Positions 1-7,764 of a stretch of DNA of 64,000 bases are shown piece after piece; position 1 is the first letter of the stretch, and every line of letters begins with the position of its first letter. The position numbers were made by a program, and so were the translations under genes. Location: positions 18,631-82,630 of the forward strand of contig NZ_JACJJE010000010.1 in assembly GCF_016899775.1 (NCBI RefSeq), in the 5' to 3' direction. A model generated the notes under the pieces. That model was given only the letters and a program-made list of their open reading frames with translations, was not told where the DNA came from and did not search any database. Source of the stretch: Pseudoflavonifractor capillosus. Its GTDB lineage: Bacteria; Bacillota; Clostridia; Oscillospirales; Oscillospiraceae.

Positions 1-601
1 GCAGTACATTGACCATCAGACGAATCACTTCACGGGGCGTATAGTGATCACCGGCCTCGGCGTTTTCAGAAAAACGACGGATAATATCCTCGAAAATGTA
101 GCCCATCTTCATGCTGTCTACATGGGCAGGGTACAAATCCAAATCGGAGAACTTTTTAACCACGCTGTAAAGACGGTTGCTCTTGTCCATCTTGTCGATC
201 TGAGTACTGAATTTCAGCAGTTTTTCTAGAATCAACTGGATGTTGGCGGAAAAGCCTTCAATGTAAGACTTAAGATTGGACGCAATGCTGTCGCTGTCAT
301 CCAGAAGGCGTTTAAGAGTAAACTCGCTGGTGTTGTAAAAGGGGTACTTGGAAACCTGGCAAAGGAGCGCAGCAGGGAGGTTGGGGTTCTGCTTGTGCTT
401 TGCCACAACTGCATCTTTGGTAGCCTCCAAAGCGCACTCAAATCGACGGATAATGACCATGGGGATAATAACGTCCTTATATTTATCCGAGGTATAAGCT
501 CCACGGAGAGAGTTGGCAATGGACCAGACCAATCCAACTTCCTTGCTTACGTCAATGGACGTATCATCAAACATAACTTCGTAAAAATACTTATCTCTCA
601 T
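1..601 (-). CDS. hsdM: Type I restriction-modification methylase subunit HsdM, N-terminal part
   Basis: Reverse-strand frame open from an ATG at 601 to the window edge, so about 200 N-terminal residues are visible and the C-terminus is missing. The protein starts MRDKYFYE and contains an HsdM_N-type helical domain (WSIANSLRG, IIPMVIIRRFE) followed by GYIFEDIIRRFSE and AGDHYTPREVIRLM, the linker typical of the entry to the N6-adenine methylase domain. In this family the protein methylates adenine in the target site and pairs with HsdS and HsdR, which would lie off the left edge. Its ATG overlaps the TGA of the upstream HTH gene (ATGA), so translation is probably coupled. I am sure of the family; whether the system is complete cannot be seen. 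Confidence 0.88.
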   Translation of the reverse strand, partial: MRDKYFYEVMFDDTSIDVSKEVGLVWSIANSLRGAYTSDKYKDVIIPMVIIRRFECALEATKDAVVAKHKQNPNLPAALLCQVSKYPFYNTSEFTLKRLLDDSDSIASNLKSYIEGFSANIQLILEKLLKFSTQIDKMDKSNRLYSVVKKFSDLDLYPAHVDSMKMGYIFEDIIRRFSENAEAGDHYTPREVIRLMVNVL

Positions 602-1017
602 TTTATGGGTTCTCCTTCACTATTCTCTTGAAAAGACGCAAACAGGGCAGCAACACTTTCGATCTGATCGGAGGTCAGATTACAGCCCTCCAGCTTTCGC
701 ATTGCATCTACCAAATCCTTGTTTTGTGTGATAGTTCGGCAAATATCCGGCGGAGGCACTTTCCGAATTGCCATATACAGGCGATCCATACGCTGGCGTG
801 CCTGCAAATCCGGTTTTAGCTCCTTAATCAGCTTGTCATAGACCTCCGCTGTTGGAGCGTTAACACCGTCTTCTATATATTTCATGTTGGAACGGGGCAG
901 ACCGACCCTTTTGGCTAATTGGGATTGGCTGAGCGTTCCACGGCAATCACGAATCAATAAACCGAGTTCGATTATCATGCCCTTGGCTTGTTGATCCACA
1001 GCCACCTTGTTAGGCAA
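598..1017 (-). CDS. XRE-family HTH regulator coupled to hsdM
   Basis: A 139-residue protein with an N-terminal XRE-type helix-turn-helix at about residues 20-62 (LIRDCRGTLSQSQLAKRVGL, then RSNMKYIEDG) and a helical C-terminal part with no recognised domain. The start is TTG at 1017: a strong AGGAGG lies 5-10 bases upstream and no ATG fits. Its stop overlaps the start of hsdM, so the two form one translational unit, and a perfect 16-bp palindrome lies just upstream. The likely role is autoregulation and dosing of the methylase, as control proteins do in other restriction systems. That role is inferred from position; the HTH itself is clear. Confidence 0.82.
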   Translation of the reverse strand: MPNKVAVDQQAKGMIIELGLLIRDCRGTLSQSQLAKRVGLPRSNMKYIEDGVNAPTAEVYDKLIKELKPDLQARQRMDRLYMAIRKVPPPDICRTITQNKDLVDAMRKLEGCNLTSDQIESVAALFASFQENSEGEPIK

Positions 1018-1034
1018 TTCGGCACCTCCTTTCC

Positions 1035-1070
1035 ATAATTGTTCTATGTTCTATAACATAGAACAATTAT
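1035..1070. promoter_or_regulatory. Perfect 16-bp inverted repeat, candidate operator
   Basis: Arms at 1035-1050 and 1055-1070 are exactly complementary with a 4-base centre. Each arm contains GTTCTAT, which is also repeated directly (GTTCTATGTTCTAT). The dyad ends just before the Shine-Dalgarno of the HTH/hsdM pair, where a repressor would block the promoter or leader. The most likely ligand is the neighbouring XRE protein. It is AT-rich and lacks a U-tract, so a terminator is less likely. Confidence 0.65.
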
Positions 1071-1131
1071 ACCAATCCGGCATTGATAAATCAACAAAAT
1101 TCATCGTTTTTCTGCGCTGTCTACAACAAAA

Positions 1132-1170
1132 ATTTGCCCTATCCGTACGCAAAATACGAATAGGGCAAAT
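1132..1170 (-). terminator. Intrinsic terminator of the mobV gene
   Basis: Stem arms 1132-1147 and 1155-1170 pair over 16 positions with one mismatch. Read on the reverse strand the hairpin is followed by TTTTTG. It lies 8 bases after the mobV stop codon, so it ends that transcript and separates it from the HTH/hsdM unit. Confidence 0.8.
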
Positions 1171-1177
1171 GAAAATA

Positions 1178-2446
1178 TTACAGGCGTTCTTCTTGTCTTG
1201 TGATATCTTTTGTTTTTGTGCTGGGTCGGAATAAATTCCACAGGCCATTTCGTTCTATCACCGTTTCGTAACGATGGAGTTTATTCCGCAAAAGTTCATT
1301 TTGCTGCTCTAAACCTGCGGTGTTGAGCTGACCACGAACGGACTTATACTCTGCCAGCTCTGCGGTCAGTGCGGCGACCTTAGCTTTCAACTCGCTTATC
1401 ACTTTCATCGCTGCTTCCAAAGCCTTTTGTAGCTTGGATTCCTTGCGCTCCTGGACATAGAACTTCTTTGCCGTAGCTGCCAGATTTTCATATTCAGAAC
1501 GTTCCAACATAACTTTAGAGGAAAACGGAACGGCATGGGGTTCTATTTGCTCCACTTTCTGAACGGCAATCTGCTGTTTTTGAATATTCTCAATTTTCTT
1601 TTCCAGCGAAGCTGCCTGTTGCTCTTTCTGCTGTGTTTGTGCTGTGAGTTGCTCCAATCGTTCCTGTTCCCGTTCCACCTTGAACTGTGTCACGGTCAAA
1701 TGCTCCTCGGAACTGCCCCGTTCTCCACGCTCCACATCCGTATATCCAGCGTTTCTCATAGCTTGGAAGAAATCGTCCTGGAGAACGCTGTAAGACTTCC
1801 GCAGTACCGGCTTGCCATTCTTCTTGAGAATAGGCACACCCTGTTCATCCAATGCCGGTTTAGACAGCCATTTTTTGCTGCTGCTCACCTGCATGATTGT
1901 TTCCTTGACGGTTCCCACAAGCGATTTGTCTTTGCACCTCTTGGACCAGAGAATCTGCTTTTCCACAACTGGAACATAGACCACATGGAGATGATAGTGG
2001 AACACATCCTGCCCCAGCGCTTCGGACATGGCCTGGTTACGCTCATCGGCGTGCATGACGGCAGAGAGAATATACTGTTCGCCACCCACGATCTCTACGG
2101 CTGCCCTGTAAGCGTCCTCATAAAATTGTTTGGCAAACTCATACCCGCCATGGTTATAGAAGTAGGCGGAGTTTACATCAAAAATCAGTTCTCCGTAAAG
2201 GTTAGCGTCCGATTTCAGGCCACGAGTGGAGATTACACCGTCTTTTTCCATCTGAGCAAACATCTCTGCATATCCGGCGGTGGGCTTCTTAAAATGGATG
2301 TTCTGAGAGGTACGTTCCGGTATAATATCAGGATTGGTGTAGGATTCCTTTTCTCGTTCGTTGTGCCGCTGAGCATTACCAATTTTGGCGGCGGTCAGGT
2401 TAACGTTTCTTGCACTGATACGGTCAATCCCGTCGTTTCTCGCCAT
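1178..2446 (-). CDS. mobV: MobV-family relaxase (plasmid mobilization / Pre protein)
   Basis: A 422-residue relaxase. The N-terminal half carries the MobV signatures: RHNERE near residue 27, HADE at 132-135 and the metal-binding histidine cluster FHYHLHVVYVP at 149-159 (H150, H152, H154). The region from about residue 255 to 375 is a long Gln/Glu/Lys-rich coiled coil, usual for the family's C-terminus. The enzyme nicks oriT and pilots single-stranded DNA through a conjugation channel supplied in trans. AAAGGAG precedes the ATG. A candidate oriT lies about 65 bp upstream in the correct orientation, and a replication protein follows further upstream. Together these mark the region as a mobilizable element. 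Confidence 0.93.
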   Translation of the reverse strand: MARNDGIDRISARNVNLTAAKIGNAQRHNEREKESYTNPDIIPERTSQNIHFKKPTAGYAEMFAQMEKDGVISTRGLKSDANLYGELIFDVNSAYFYNHGGYEFAKQFYEDAYRAAVEIVGGEQYILSAVMHADERNQAMSEALGQDVFHYHLHVVYVPVVEKQILWSKRCKDKSLVGTVKETIMQVSSSKKWLSKPALDEQGVPILKKNGKPVLRKSYSVLQDDFFQAMRNAGYTDVERGERGSSEEHLTVTQFKVEREQERLEQLTAQTQQKEQQAASLEKKIENIQKQQIAVQKVEQIEPHAVPFSSKVMLERSEYENLAATAKKFYVQERKESKLQKALEAAMKVISELKAKVAALTAELAEYKSVRGQLNTAGLEQQNELLRNKLHRYETVIERNGLWNLFRPSTKTKDITRQEERL

Positions 2447-2470
2447 AGAGCTCCTTTCACGTTTGTGCGG

Positions 2471-2622
2471 CCTGCGGGCCGGGGCGCACTTCCTGCGGAA
2501 GTGTAATAACCCACTATGATACTTTCATCCTGCGGCTGCAAAGTATCGTGGGCTCTCCGAGGGGGATGCGGCTCCTGCGGGAGCCTCCCTGGCTTGCGTG
2601 TGCTATCCACACAGCAAGCCAG
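2471..2622. repeat. Cluster of CCTGCGG-containing hairpins in the oriT/leader region
   Basis: CCTGCGG occurs four times, at 2471, 2492, 2529 and 2574, and three copies sit at hairpin apices. These include the perfect stems 2487-2493/2497-2503 and 2570-2575/2580-2585. A longer imperfect hairpin (2589-2602 with 2608-2622, arms CTGGCTTGC) follows. The gap from 2447 to 2798 has no coding sequence. It holds the oriT and this array, which may be a relaxosome or single-strand-origin structure. Confidence 0.5.
2505..2552 (-). other. Candidate oriT of the MobV relaxase
   Basis: On the reverse strand this reads AAGTATCATAGTGGGTTATT, which closely resembles MobV-type origins, where the nick falls after a TAGTG(T/G)G ahead of TTA. 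The site is half of an imperfect inverted repeat (2510-2525 with 2540-2552, CCCAC...GATACTTT against AAAGTATCGTGGG). It lies directly upstream of mobV, where these origins usually are. The exact nick position is inferred from family resemblance. Confidence 0.6.
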
Positions 2623-2798
2623 GTGTGTCCGGCATCCTTGCTCCTGTAAGCAATCCTGCCGCCCACAGTTCGGGAAAATTCACCGGATTCTCCCGAACCC
2701 TCCATCTCCAAATCTGCGGATTTTTCGATGGGGACGGTGGTGCGATACCAGAGTGCAACTCTGTGCAGGAAATGCAATAAATGCAGATAATTCCGGTT

Positions 2799-5108
2799 TC
2801 ATGCGGCGGGGTTCACGATGATTTTCACATCGGCTGGTCTGCCCACCGACTGGCGTTCCGGTTCTTCCAGCCGAATGTATCCATGTCCCTCCAGCAGTTC
2901 CAGCGTCGGAAAAATCTCCTCCGTTTTCTTGAAGAACTTTCCCCGGCACATCTGAAAAAGCTCTGAACGCTTGACCATCGATATGTTCTTCTTTTTCAGC
3001 TTTGCCAGGACAAATTTAGCTTTCTGAATGCTCAAGTCAGTACCCATCATGGAATAGGCGTAGGTGGAATGAGCCAGAAAGTATTTGCCGATCTGAATCG
3101 CCTTGCTCATCGTAGAAGCTGTCACTTCTGCTTTGTCATCTTCCATATCAGCACAGTGCAACAGTCCCGCAATCCGGAGTACGGCACCGATATATTTGCT
3201 TGCCCAATCGGAAATTGCCTGCCCCTCGCCAACCAGAAACTTCTCATGTTCCTGAAAGTAATCGGCCATCAGGTCAAAGGCTTTTTCGGAAAGGTGTACC
3301 GTCTGGGCATCTCCAGCAATCGGCAGAGCCATCAGGCGAAAAATCAAGCTGCGGTAAGCGGCAGTTACTTCGGGCGGAATCGGCTGGGTACGAAAGACCC
3401 GGCTGCCAATTCTGGATGGTGGGGACGCATACAGGAAGCGGGCAATCAAGCCCCGCCCGGTCATGGTGGTATTGGACATGATTTCATCCAGCACACTGGG
3501 CTGAATTGAGAGGATAGCTGACAATGCCGGGTGCATGATGCACTCTGCTTCACGGGTCATTCGATCCACATAAATGGCATCTCCACAATGACCTTTCAGC
3601 CAGACATCAATGTTAGATTTGTTGGAATACCGTCCTGCCATGATGTCAAAGATGCCGCCCTCGGTGGAGATCACGGAGAACACTCCGTTGTTGGCCGCCA
3701 TTAAGCTGGTCAGAGCTTCACTGGAACAATCGTCCGCAAAAAAGCGAACCGGCTTTAGTTCTGGAGTTTCTTCCAGCTGTTCCTGAAGCTGCCTCAGCTC
3801 CAGCTCCATTTCCCGGCTTTCCTTGCGCTCCAACTTCTTTTGCAGACCGGAAATCTGACGCTCCAGAGCTTCCCGCTGCAAATGGTTTTCCCGGATTTCC
3901 ATGCTGTGCGCCTTGTTATATTCCTGCTCATACTCATAAAGGAATGTAGTCATATCCCGCATGACGCTGGACTTTCGCTCCCCCGGTGCGGCGATTACCA
4001 CTGTGTACAAGCTCAAAGGCTCACAGTATCCCGGTGTTCCCTCTATCTTGTACTTTCCTTGTAAGCAGGTTGCCAGCACACCCAGGCTGATCACCGCTGC
4101 CATGTCAGGGGCAGTCTGACTGTGTTCAGCTACCGCACTCACATAATTCCGAATCACATCCGGGAGAGCGTCTACTGGAAAAGCAGGCAGATCACTCCAC
4201 TGTGGCGTCAGCGGAACAATAGGTTGAAAAACCGGTGACGGCTCCGTTTTTGGAGTGTAGACCTCCCGACAATGCTCGATTGCCTTCTGAATGGTGATTG
4301 CACCATACGTTGTGCCGGATTGCTGTCGGTCCCATTTATCCCGCATCAATCCCGACTGTCGGAACATAGTGTCCATCTTGGCGGCATCCCGTCCTGTCCA
4401 AAAGGCAAGGTGGCTGCACAGCGCCAGATCCGCCTCCGAAGGGGACGAATATCCCTCCAACGAACCGCTCCAAAGGGCTGTGAACGCTGCCCCATTCTTA
4501 CAGCTCTTTGCCAGTTGCAGAAGCTGCTCCATGCTTAAATCAGAGTTTTTTGCATTTATTGCATTTTCTGCGCCTACCTCTGGCCTGCGCATGAACTTGT
4601 CCAGTAACACTTGCAGCTCCTGGGTCCGGTCCCCATACTCATAATCCTCACAGCGGTTTCCGGTCACGGTGACATATTTGTTGGTTGCTCCCGCCACATA
4701 AACCTCTATTCCAGCCTGATGGTTCATAATGTAAAATCGCTTGGTATCATACTGAAAGCCTTTTGCCGAAAAGAGGATGTGCAGACCGTTTCCACTGGGG
4801 CTGTACTCGGTATAGCTGTGCATTAAGGCCACAATTTCTGCGGCGGTCTGGGTGTAATAGCCGCTGTCCGAAACGCAGTTATCCAGGTCAATCGCACAGA
4901 TGCCGTTGAAAATGCCAATTCCGATGCCATCATATCCGCTGGCCTGCACTGCTGTTTTATAAGGTACAAAGCTGGAAGGATCGTTGCTTTTCGCTCCCAG
5001 GCCGGTTTCCGGCTGGTATGGCACCTTCGTTTTCCTTCCATTCCGTTCCTCGTACTTCCAGCAGCAGAACAGACCATTTTGTATGATGCTGTCTGGTAAA
5101 GCTGTCAA
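2799..5108 (-). CDS. Primase-like / DUF3987 replication protein of a mobile element
   Basis: A 769-residue protein. The N-terminal 200 residues look like a primase-polymerase fold: an acidic DLD at 74-76 in ICAIDLDN and SGNGLH at 105-110. The middle and C-terminal parts (about 330-720) match the DUF3987 helicase-like region, with a Walker-A-like APGERKSS around residue 375 and a coiled segment after it. Such proteins start replication of phages, plasmids and integrative elements. The start is TTG at 5108 with AAGGAGG eight bases upstream. It follows a small HTH gene on the same strand, and a promoter/terminator pair on the opposite strand overlaps its leader. The family is fairly sure; the primase activity is inferred. 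Confidence 0.8.
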   Translation of the reverse strand: MTALPDSIIQNGLFCCWKYEERNGRKTKVPYQPETGLGAKSNDPSSFVPYKTAVQASGYDGIGIGIFNGICAIDLDNCVSDSGYYTQTAAEIVALMHSYTEYSPSGNGLHILFSAKGFQYDTKRFYIMNHQAGIEVYVAGATNKYVTVTGNRCEDYEYGDRTQELQVLLDKFMRRPEVGAENAINAKNSDLSMEQLLQLAKSCKNGAAFTALWSGSLEGYSSPSEADLALCSHLAFWTGRDAAKMDTMFRQSGLMRDKWDRQQSGTTYGAITIQKAIEHCREVYTPKTEPSPVFQPIVPLTPQWSDLPAFPVDALPDVIRNYVSAVAEHSQTAPDMAAVISLGVLATCLQGKYKIEGTPGYCEPLSLYTVVIAAPGERKSSVMRDMTTFLYEYEQEYNKAHSMEIRENHLQREALERQISGLQKKLERKESREMELELRQLQEQLEETPELKPVRFFADDCSSEALTSLMAANNGVFSVISTEGGIFDIMAGRYSNKSNIDVWLKGHCGDAIYVDRMTREAECIMHPALSAILSIQPSVLDEIMSNTTMTGRGLIARFLYASPPSRIGSRVFRTQPIPPEVTAAYRSLIFRLMALPIAGDAQTVHLSEKAFDLMADYFQEHEKFLVGEGQAISDWASKYIGAVLRIAGLLHCADMEDDKAEVTASTMSKAIQIGKYFLAHSTYAYSMMGTDLSIQKAKFVLAKLKKKNISMVKRSELFQMCRGKFFKKTEEIFPTLELLEGHGYIRLEEPERQSVGRPADVKIIVNPAA

Positions 5109-5132
5109 ATTCTGTTCCTCCTTAAATAATTG

Positions 5133-5194
5133 TTGAATTTGGCAGCTGTCGTGTTATAATATCCTTGCTGAGTGATAGTCACACGGCAGCTGCC
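5133..5194 (+). promoter_or_regulatory. Forward promoter and 14-bp inverted repeat in the primase leader
   Basis: TTGAAT (5133-5138), a 16-base spacer and TATAAT (5155-5160) form a good forward sigma-A promoter. GGCAGCTGTCGTGT (5141-5154) and ACACGGCAGCTGCC (5181-5194) are inverted copies with one mismatch that bracket the -10 and start point, so a dimeric regulator could bind across them. The reverse strand of the same stretch is the 5' leader of the primase gene. Confidence 0.55.
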
Positions 5195-5247
5195 GTTTGT
5201 ACTGTCCGCCAAGAGTTCTCATCTGCCAGGATGAGGGCTCTTTTTTT
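5167..5247 (+). ncRNA. Possible ~80-nt antisense RNA opposite the primase leader
   Basis: Starting from the promoter at 5133-5160, transcription would end at a hairpin 5212-5241 (AGAGTTCTCATC pairing with GATGAGGGCTCT) followed by seven T residues. No open frame of note lies between. The RNA would be fully complementary to the mRNA between the small HTH gene and the primase gene, the arrangement of plasmid copy-control RNAs. Promoter and terminator are visible; the transcript and its role are inferred. Confidence 0.45.
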
Positions 5248-5479
5248 ATGCGGTTTCCGGCTGGAAGTATCCAATTTCCTCCCACACCTTTCTGTCGGGG
5301 CAGTAGTAGTTGTACTCGTTGGAGTTCTCCAGCTTGATCGCATAGCCGAATTTCAGGATTCCCTGCTGCAACCCAATGCGCACATACTGGGCATCCTTGT
5401 GCATGGCGGCTGCAATCTCGGTGATGGGGACATTGCGTCCAGTGAAGGGCGGCAGTTCGACATAAACTTTCTTCTCCAT
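5246..5479 (-). CDS. Small HTH / excisionase-like protein
   Basis: A 77-residue protein with a likely winged-helix or MerR-like motif (VPITEIAAAMHKDAQYVRIG, then an aromatic YNYYCPDRKVWEEIG wing). This is the layout of the short excisionase/accessory proteins found in Clostridia elements with tyrosine integrases. The start is taken at 5479 because AAGGAGG lies nine bases upstream; a longer frame starting at 5560 lacks such a site. It is divergent from the XRE repressor at 5639 and shares its operator region. It may act in excision or in control of the primase gene downstream; no function is proven. Confidence 0.7.
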   Translation of the reverse strand: MEKKVYVELPPFTGRNVPITEIAAAMHKDAQYVRIGLQQGILKFGYAIKLENSNEYNYYCPDRKVWEEIGYFQPETA

Positions 5480-5503
5480 GTGAATGACCTCCTTATTACC
5501 GAT

Positions 5504-5620
5504 ATACGAATTATTAGTTCGTATTTTGATTATAAGCCATCCAAGACTACTTGTCAACACTAAATGCGAAAAAATTATTCGTATTACGACCTTGTAATTC
5601 GCACAGCTTCATGTTACAAT
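5504..5620 (+). promoter_or_regulatory. Divergent control region with two matching operators and a promoter
   Basis: Two dyads share one plan, ATRCGAA-N7-TTCGTAT: 5504-5524 (perfect 7-bp arms) and 5564-5584 (one mismatch), centred 60 bp apart. A forward promoter, TTGTAA (5592-5597), 17 bases, TACAAT (5615-5620), serves the XRE gene with a very short leader. The pair of sites between two divergent regulators fits a lysogeny-type switch. Confidence 0.65.
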
Positions 5621-5638
5621 ACAAACGAGGTGATGACA

Positions 5639-6265
5639 ATGCACAGCAACCCGGCCGAAATTGGCGAGAGAATCAAGGCAGCCCGCAAGGCGGCCCACTT
5701 GAGCCAAACAGAGCTGGCACAGCGTTTGGACAAGACGATGCGCACAGTTCAAAAATACGAAAGCGGTGAAATTGAACCGTCCATAGCGATGATCAACGCC
5801 ATCGCCAAAATCTTAAACATATCTCCGGCAGACCTGATTGGCTACCAGAAACCTGAAATCCAGCTGGACAGCCTGTCTGATGTGATTGCGGTTCTTTACC
5901 AATTGAACAAGAAGGCCGGTATCCGTTTCGAGATCGATGTCCAGCGCCCGCCCCACAGCGAAGAATGGTCCTGTTCCCTGAAATTCAAAGGGAATGACCG
6001 ATCCGCAGAGATGAACGATTCCCTGTGTCTGATTTTGGAAGAGTTCCGGGACGAGCGTGAAAAGCTGGAAACCTATTGGACCGATCAGGAATCCTTTGAC
6101 CGCTGGATTGAAAAGGAACTGGCCTACTACGCAGACGCCAAGTTGCAGGACAAGGAAGTGGAAGTCCTCTCCGATTTGGAACGCATTCAGCGGCGCAACG
6201 AACTGGACCGTCAGATGCTGGAGAAAATGAAAAAGGCCGCCGAAGAAAACGGCGACCAGGAGTAA
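5639..6265 (+). CDS. XRE-family repressor of the mobile element
   Basis: A 208-residue protein. The N-terminal HTH (about residues 5-60; ERIKAARKAAHLSQTELAQR and KTMRTVQKYESGEIEPS) is typical of the Cro/C1 type. The C-terminal 130 residues are acidic and helical with no named domain. ATG 5639 is preferred over ATG 5633 because GAGG at 5627-5630 then has an eight-base spacing. It is divergent from the small HTH gene, with two matching operators between them, and lies directly before the integrase. It probably holds the element quiet, by analogy to phage and ICE repressors. Confidence 0.82.
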   Translation: MHSNPAEIGERIKAARKAAHLSQTELAQRLDKTMRTVQKYESGEIEPSIAMINAIAKILNISPADLIGYQKPEIQLDSLSDVIAVLYQLNKKAGIRFEIDVQRPPHSEEWSCSLKFKGNDRSAEMNDSLCLILEEFRDEREKLETYWTDQESFDRWIEKELAYYADAKLQDKEVEVLSDLERIQRRNELDRQMLEKMKKAAEENGDQE

Positions 6266-6332
6266 CAGAGGTTGTTGCATACCCTTTATCAAATTTAATC
6301 CAAACGCTGGGAGAAAGGAAGTTTGAGATTTT

Positions 6333-7385
6333 TTGAGACTACCCAACGGATATGGCAGCGTCAAGAAAATGTCCGGAAAGCGAAGAAGACCCTATGCAGT
6401 GAGGAAAACGGTCGGTTGGCACATCAATCCTGAGACGGGAAAACAGGTTCAGGAGCAGATCACCATCGGCTATGCAGCAACCAGGGCAGAGGGGCTGCAA
6501 ATACTGGCAGAGTACAACAACAATCCCTTTGACGTCAAGGCATCCAAGGCAACCTTCCAGGAAGTCTACGAGCACTGGTCAAGGGAAAAGTTCCCGACCA
6601 TCTCCAAGTCAAACGTAAAAGGGTATGAGGCGTCCTATCGGGTATGCGGAACGCTTTACAACAAGGTGTTTCGGGACATTCGGCTGATGGACCTTCAATT
6701 TGTGGTGGACACCTGCGGGAAGAATTACCCCACCCTGAAAAAACTCAAGGGGCTGTTCAACCAGCTGTATGCCTACGCCATGAAAAATGACATCTGCAAC
6801 AAGGATTATTCCGAGTTTGTGGATTTGAGCCGGTACAAGGATAAGAACCCCAACAAGCGTGACCGGAACAAGTTCACAAAGGAGCAGATTGCCCGCCTTT
6901 GGGAGCTTGCGGAGGACCCCTACTATCAGATCGTGCTGATGCTGATCTACAACGGTTGCCGCATCTCGGAGTTCCTCGATTTGAAGAAGGAAAACGTACA
7001 TCTGGAAGAACAGTACTTTGATGTGATCGCCAGTAAAACCGAGAACGGCCTGCGGAAAGTTCCCATTGCCGACAAGGTGCTGCCATTCTACAAAGCTTGG
7101 TACGAAGGTTCCCAGTGTGAATATCTGCTCCACACGCCGGATCAAAAGCACTTTGATTACAGGAACTACTACGACAGTTACTTCACACCCCTGATGGAGC
7201 AGCTTGGATATGACCAGACGCCGCACTGTACCCGGCACACCTGCATCTCCATGCTGACAGAGGCCCATGTAGACCAAACCATGATCAAGAAGATTGTCGG
7301 ACACTCCGGTGCCATGACGCTCACCGAACGTGTCTACACCCACCTGGATATTGAAACACTGGTGGAGGCAATCAACAAGATTTAA
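6333..7385 (+). CDS. int: Tyrosine-type site-specific integrase
   Basis: A 350-residue phage-type integrase. It has a basic N-terminal arm-binding domain (LPNGYGSVKKMSGKRRRPYA), a central SAM-like core-binding domain and a C-terminal catalytic domain with the full residue set: R210 (NGCRISE), K235 (ASKTENG), H298 and R301 (HCTRH), H324 (GHSG) and Y335 (RVYTHLD). The start is TTG at 6333, with GAGAAAGGAAG upstream. It is the last gene of the element and would catalyse integration and excision. The right attachment site should lie within the next few hundred bases, but without the left end it cannot be located. Confidence 0.93.
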   Translation: MRLPNGYGSVKKMSGKRRRPYAVRKTVGWHINPETGKQVQEQITIGYAATRAEGLQILAEYNNNPFDVKASKATFQEVYEHWSREKFPTISKSNVKGYEASYRVCGTLYNKVFRDIRLMDLQFVVDTCGKNYPTLKKLKGLFNQLYAYAMKNDICNKDYSEFVDLSRYKDKNPNKRDRNKFTKEQIARLWELAEDPYYQIVLMLIYNGCRISEFLDLKKENVHLEEQYFDVIASKTENGLRKVPIADKVLPFYKAWYEGSQCEYLLHTPDQKHFDYRNYYDSYFTPLMEQLGYDQTPHCTRHTCISMLTEAHVDQTMIKKIVGHSGAMTLTERVYTHLDIETLVEAINKI

Positions 7386-7419
7386 AAAATGATGGAAAAA
7401 CCGTGCAGCACAAAAAAAC

Positions 7420-7450
7420 AGGAGATACGCTCCTTGCGGAACGATCTCCT
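7420..7450 (+). terminator. Hairpin after the integrase gene
   Basis: AGGAGAT (7420-7426) pairs perfectly with ATCTCCT (7444-7450), and the inner bases CGCTCC/GGAACG extend the stem. A T-rich tract (GGCTTTTGTTTT) follows after about 10 bases. It lies 35 bp after the integrase stop and probably ends that transcript. Confidence 0.5.
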
Positions 7451-7656
7451 GCTTCATAAGGCTTTTGTTTTCGCTTGCGATTCTTGTTCCTTGTGTGCTC
7501 CTTGCTTGCTCCTTACGGAGGAAAACGGAACGCTTTTGAGGAACTCTCACAACTCCAAAACCATCCAATTTTCTGCAAAACAGCGTCCAAAGACGTACTG
7601 AAAAGCAGTGGAAATTATCTCTTGGGTAAGTGAGATTAGCGCTGCAGAACTGAGAA

Positions 7657-7764
7657 GTGAGCATGCTGCTCATCTCCGGTAAGCTAAATCGTCGCCCATA
7701 CAAATTCCTAGACTGGAAATCTTCTCTTGAACTCTTTTTCCGCAACCTGTTGCTCTTTACTTGA
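7657..7764 (+). pseudogene. IS30-like transposase, C-terminal remnant
   Basis: An open stretch ending in TGA reads SGKLNRRPYKFLDWKSSLEL and then FFRNLL. This matches the end of IS30-family transposases, which finish with an LNxRPRKxLxxxTPxEvF block. Nothing upstream continues the reading frame, so only the last ~35 codons remain. It sits between the integrase and the GntR regulator and suggests an older insertion at the element border. Confidence 0.45.

Noticed and set aside
2461..2622. CRISPR-like array from the spaced CCTGCGG repeats
   Set aside because: Seven-base repeats with irregular spacing at hairpin tips and no cas genes; they are stem-loop tips rather than CRISPR repeats.
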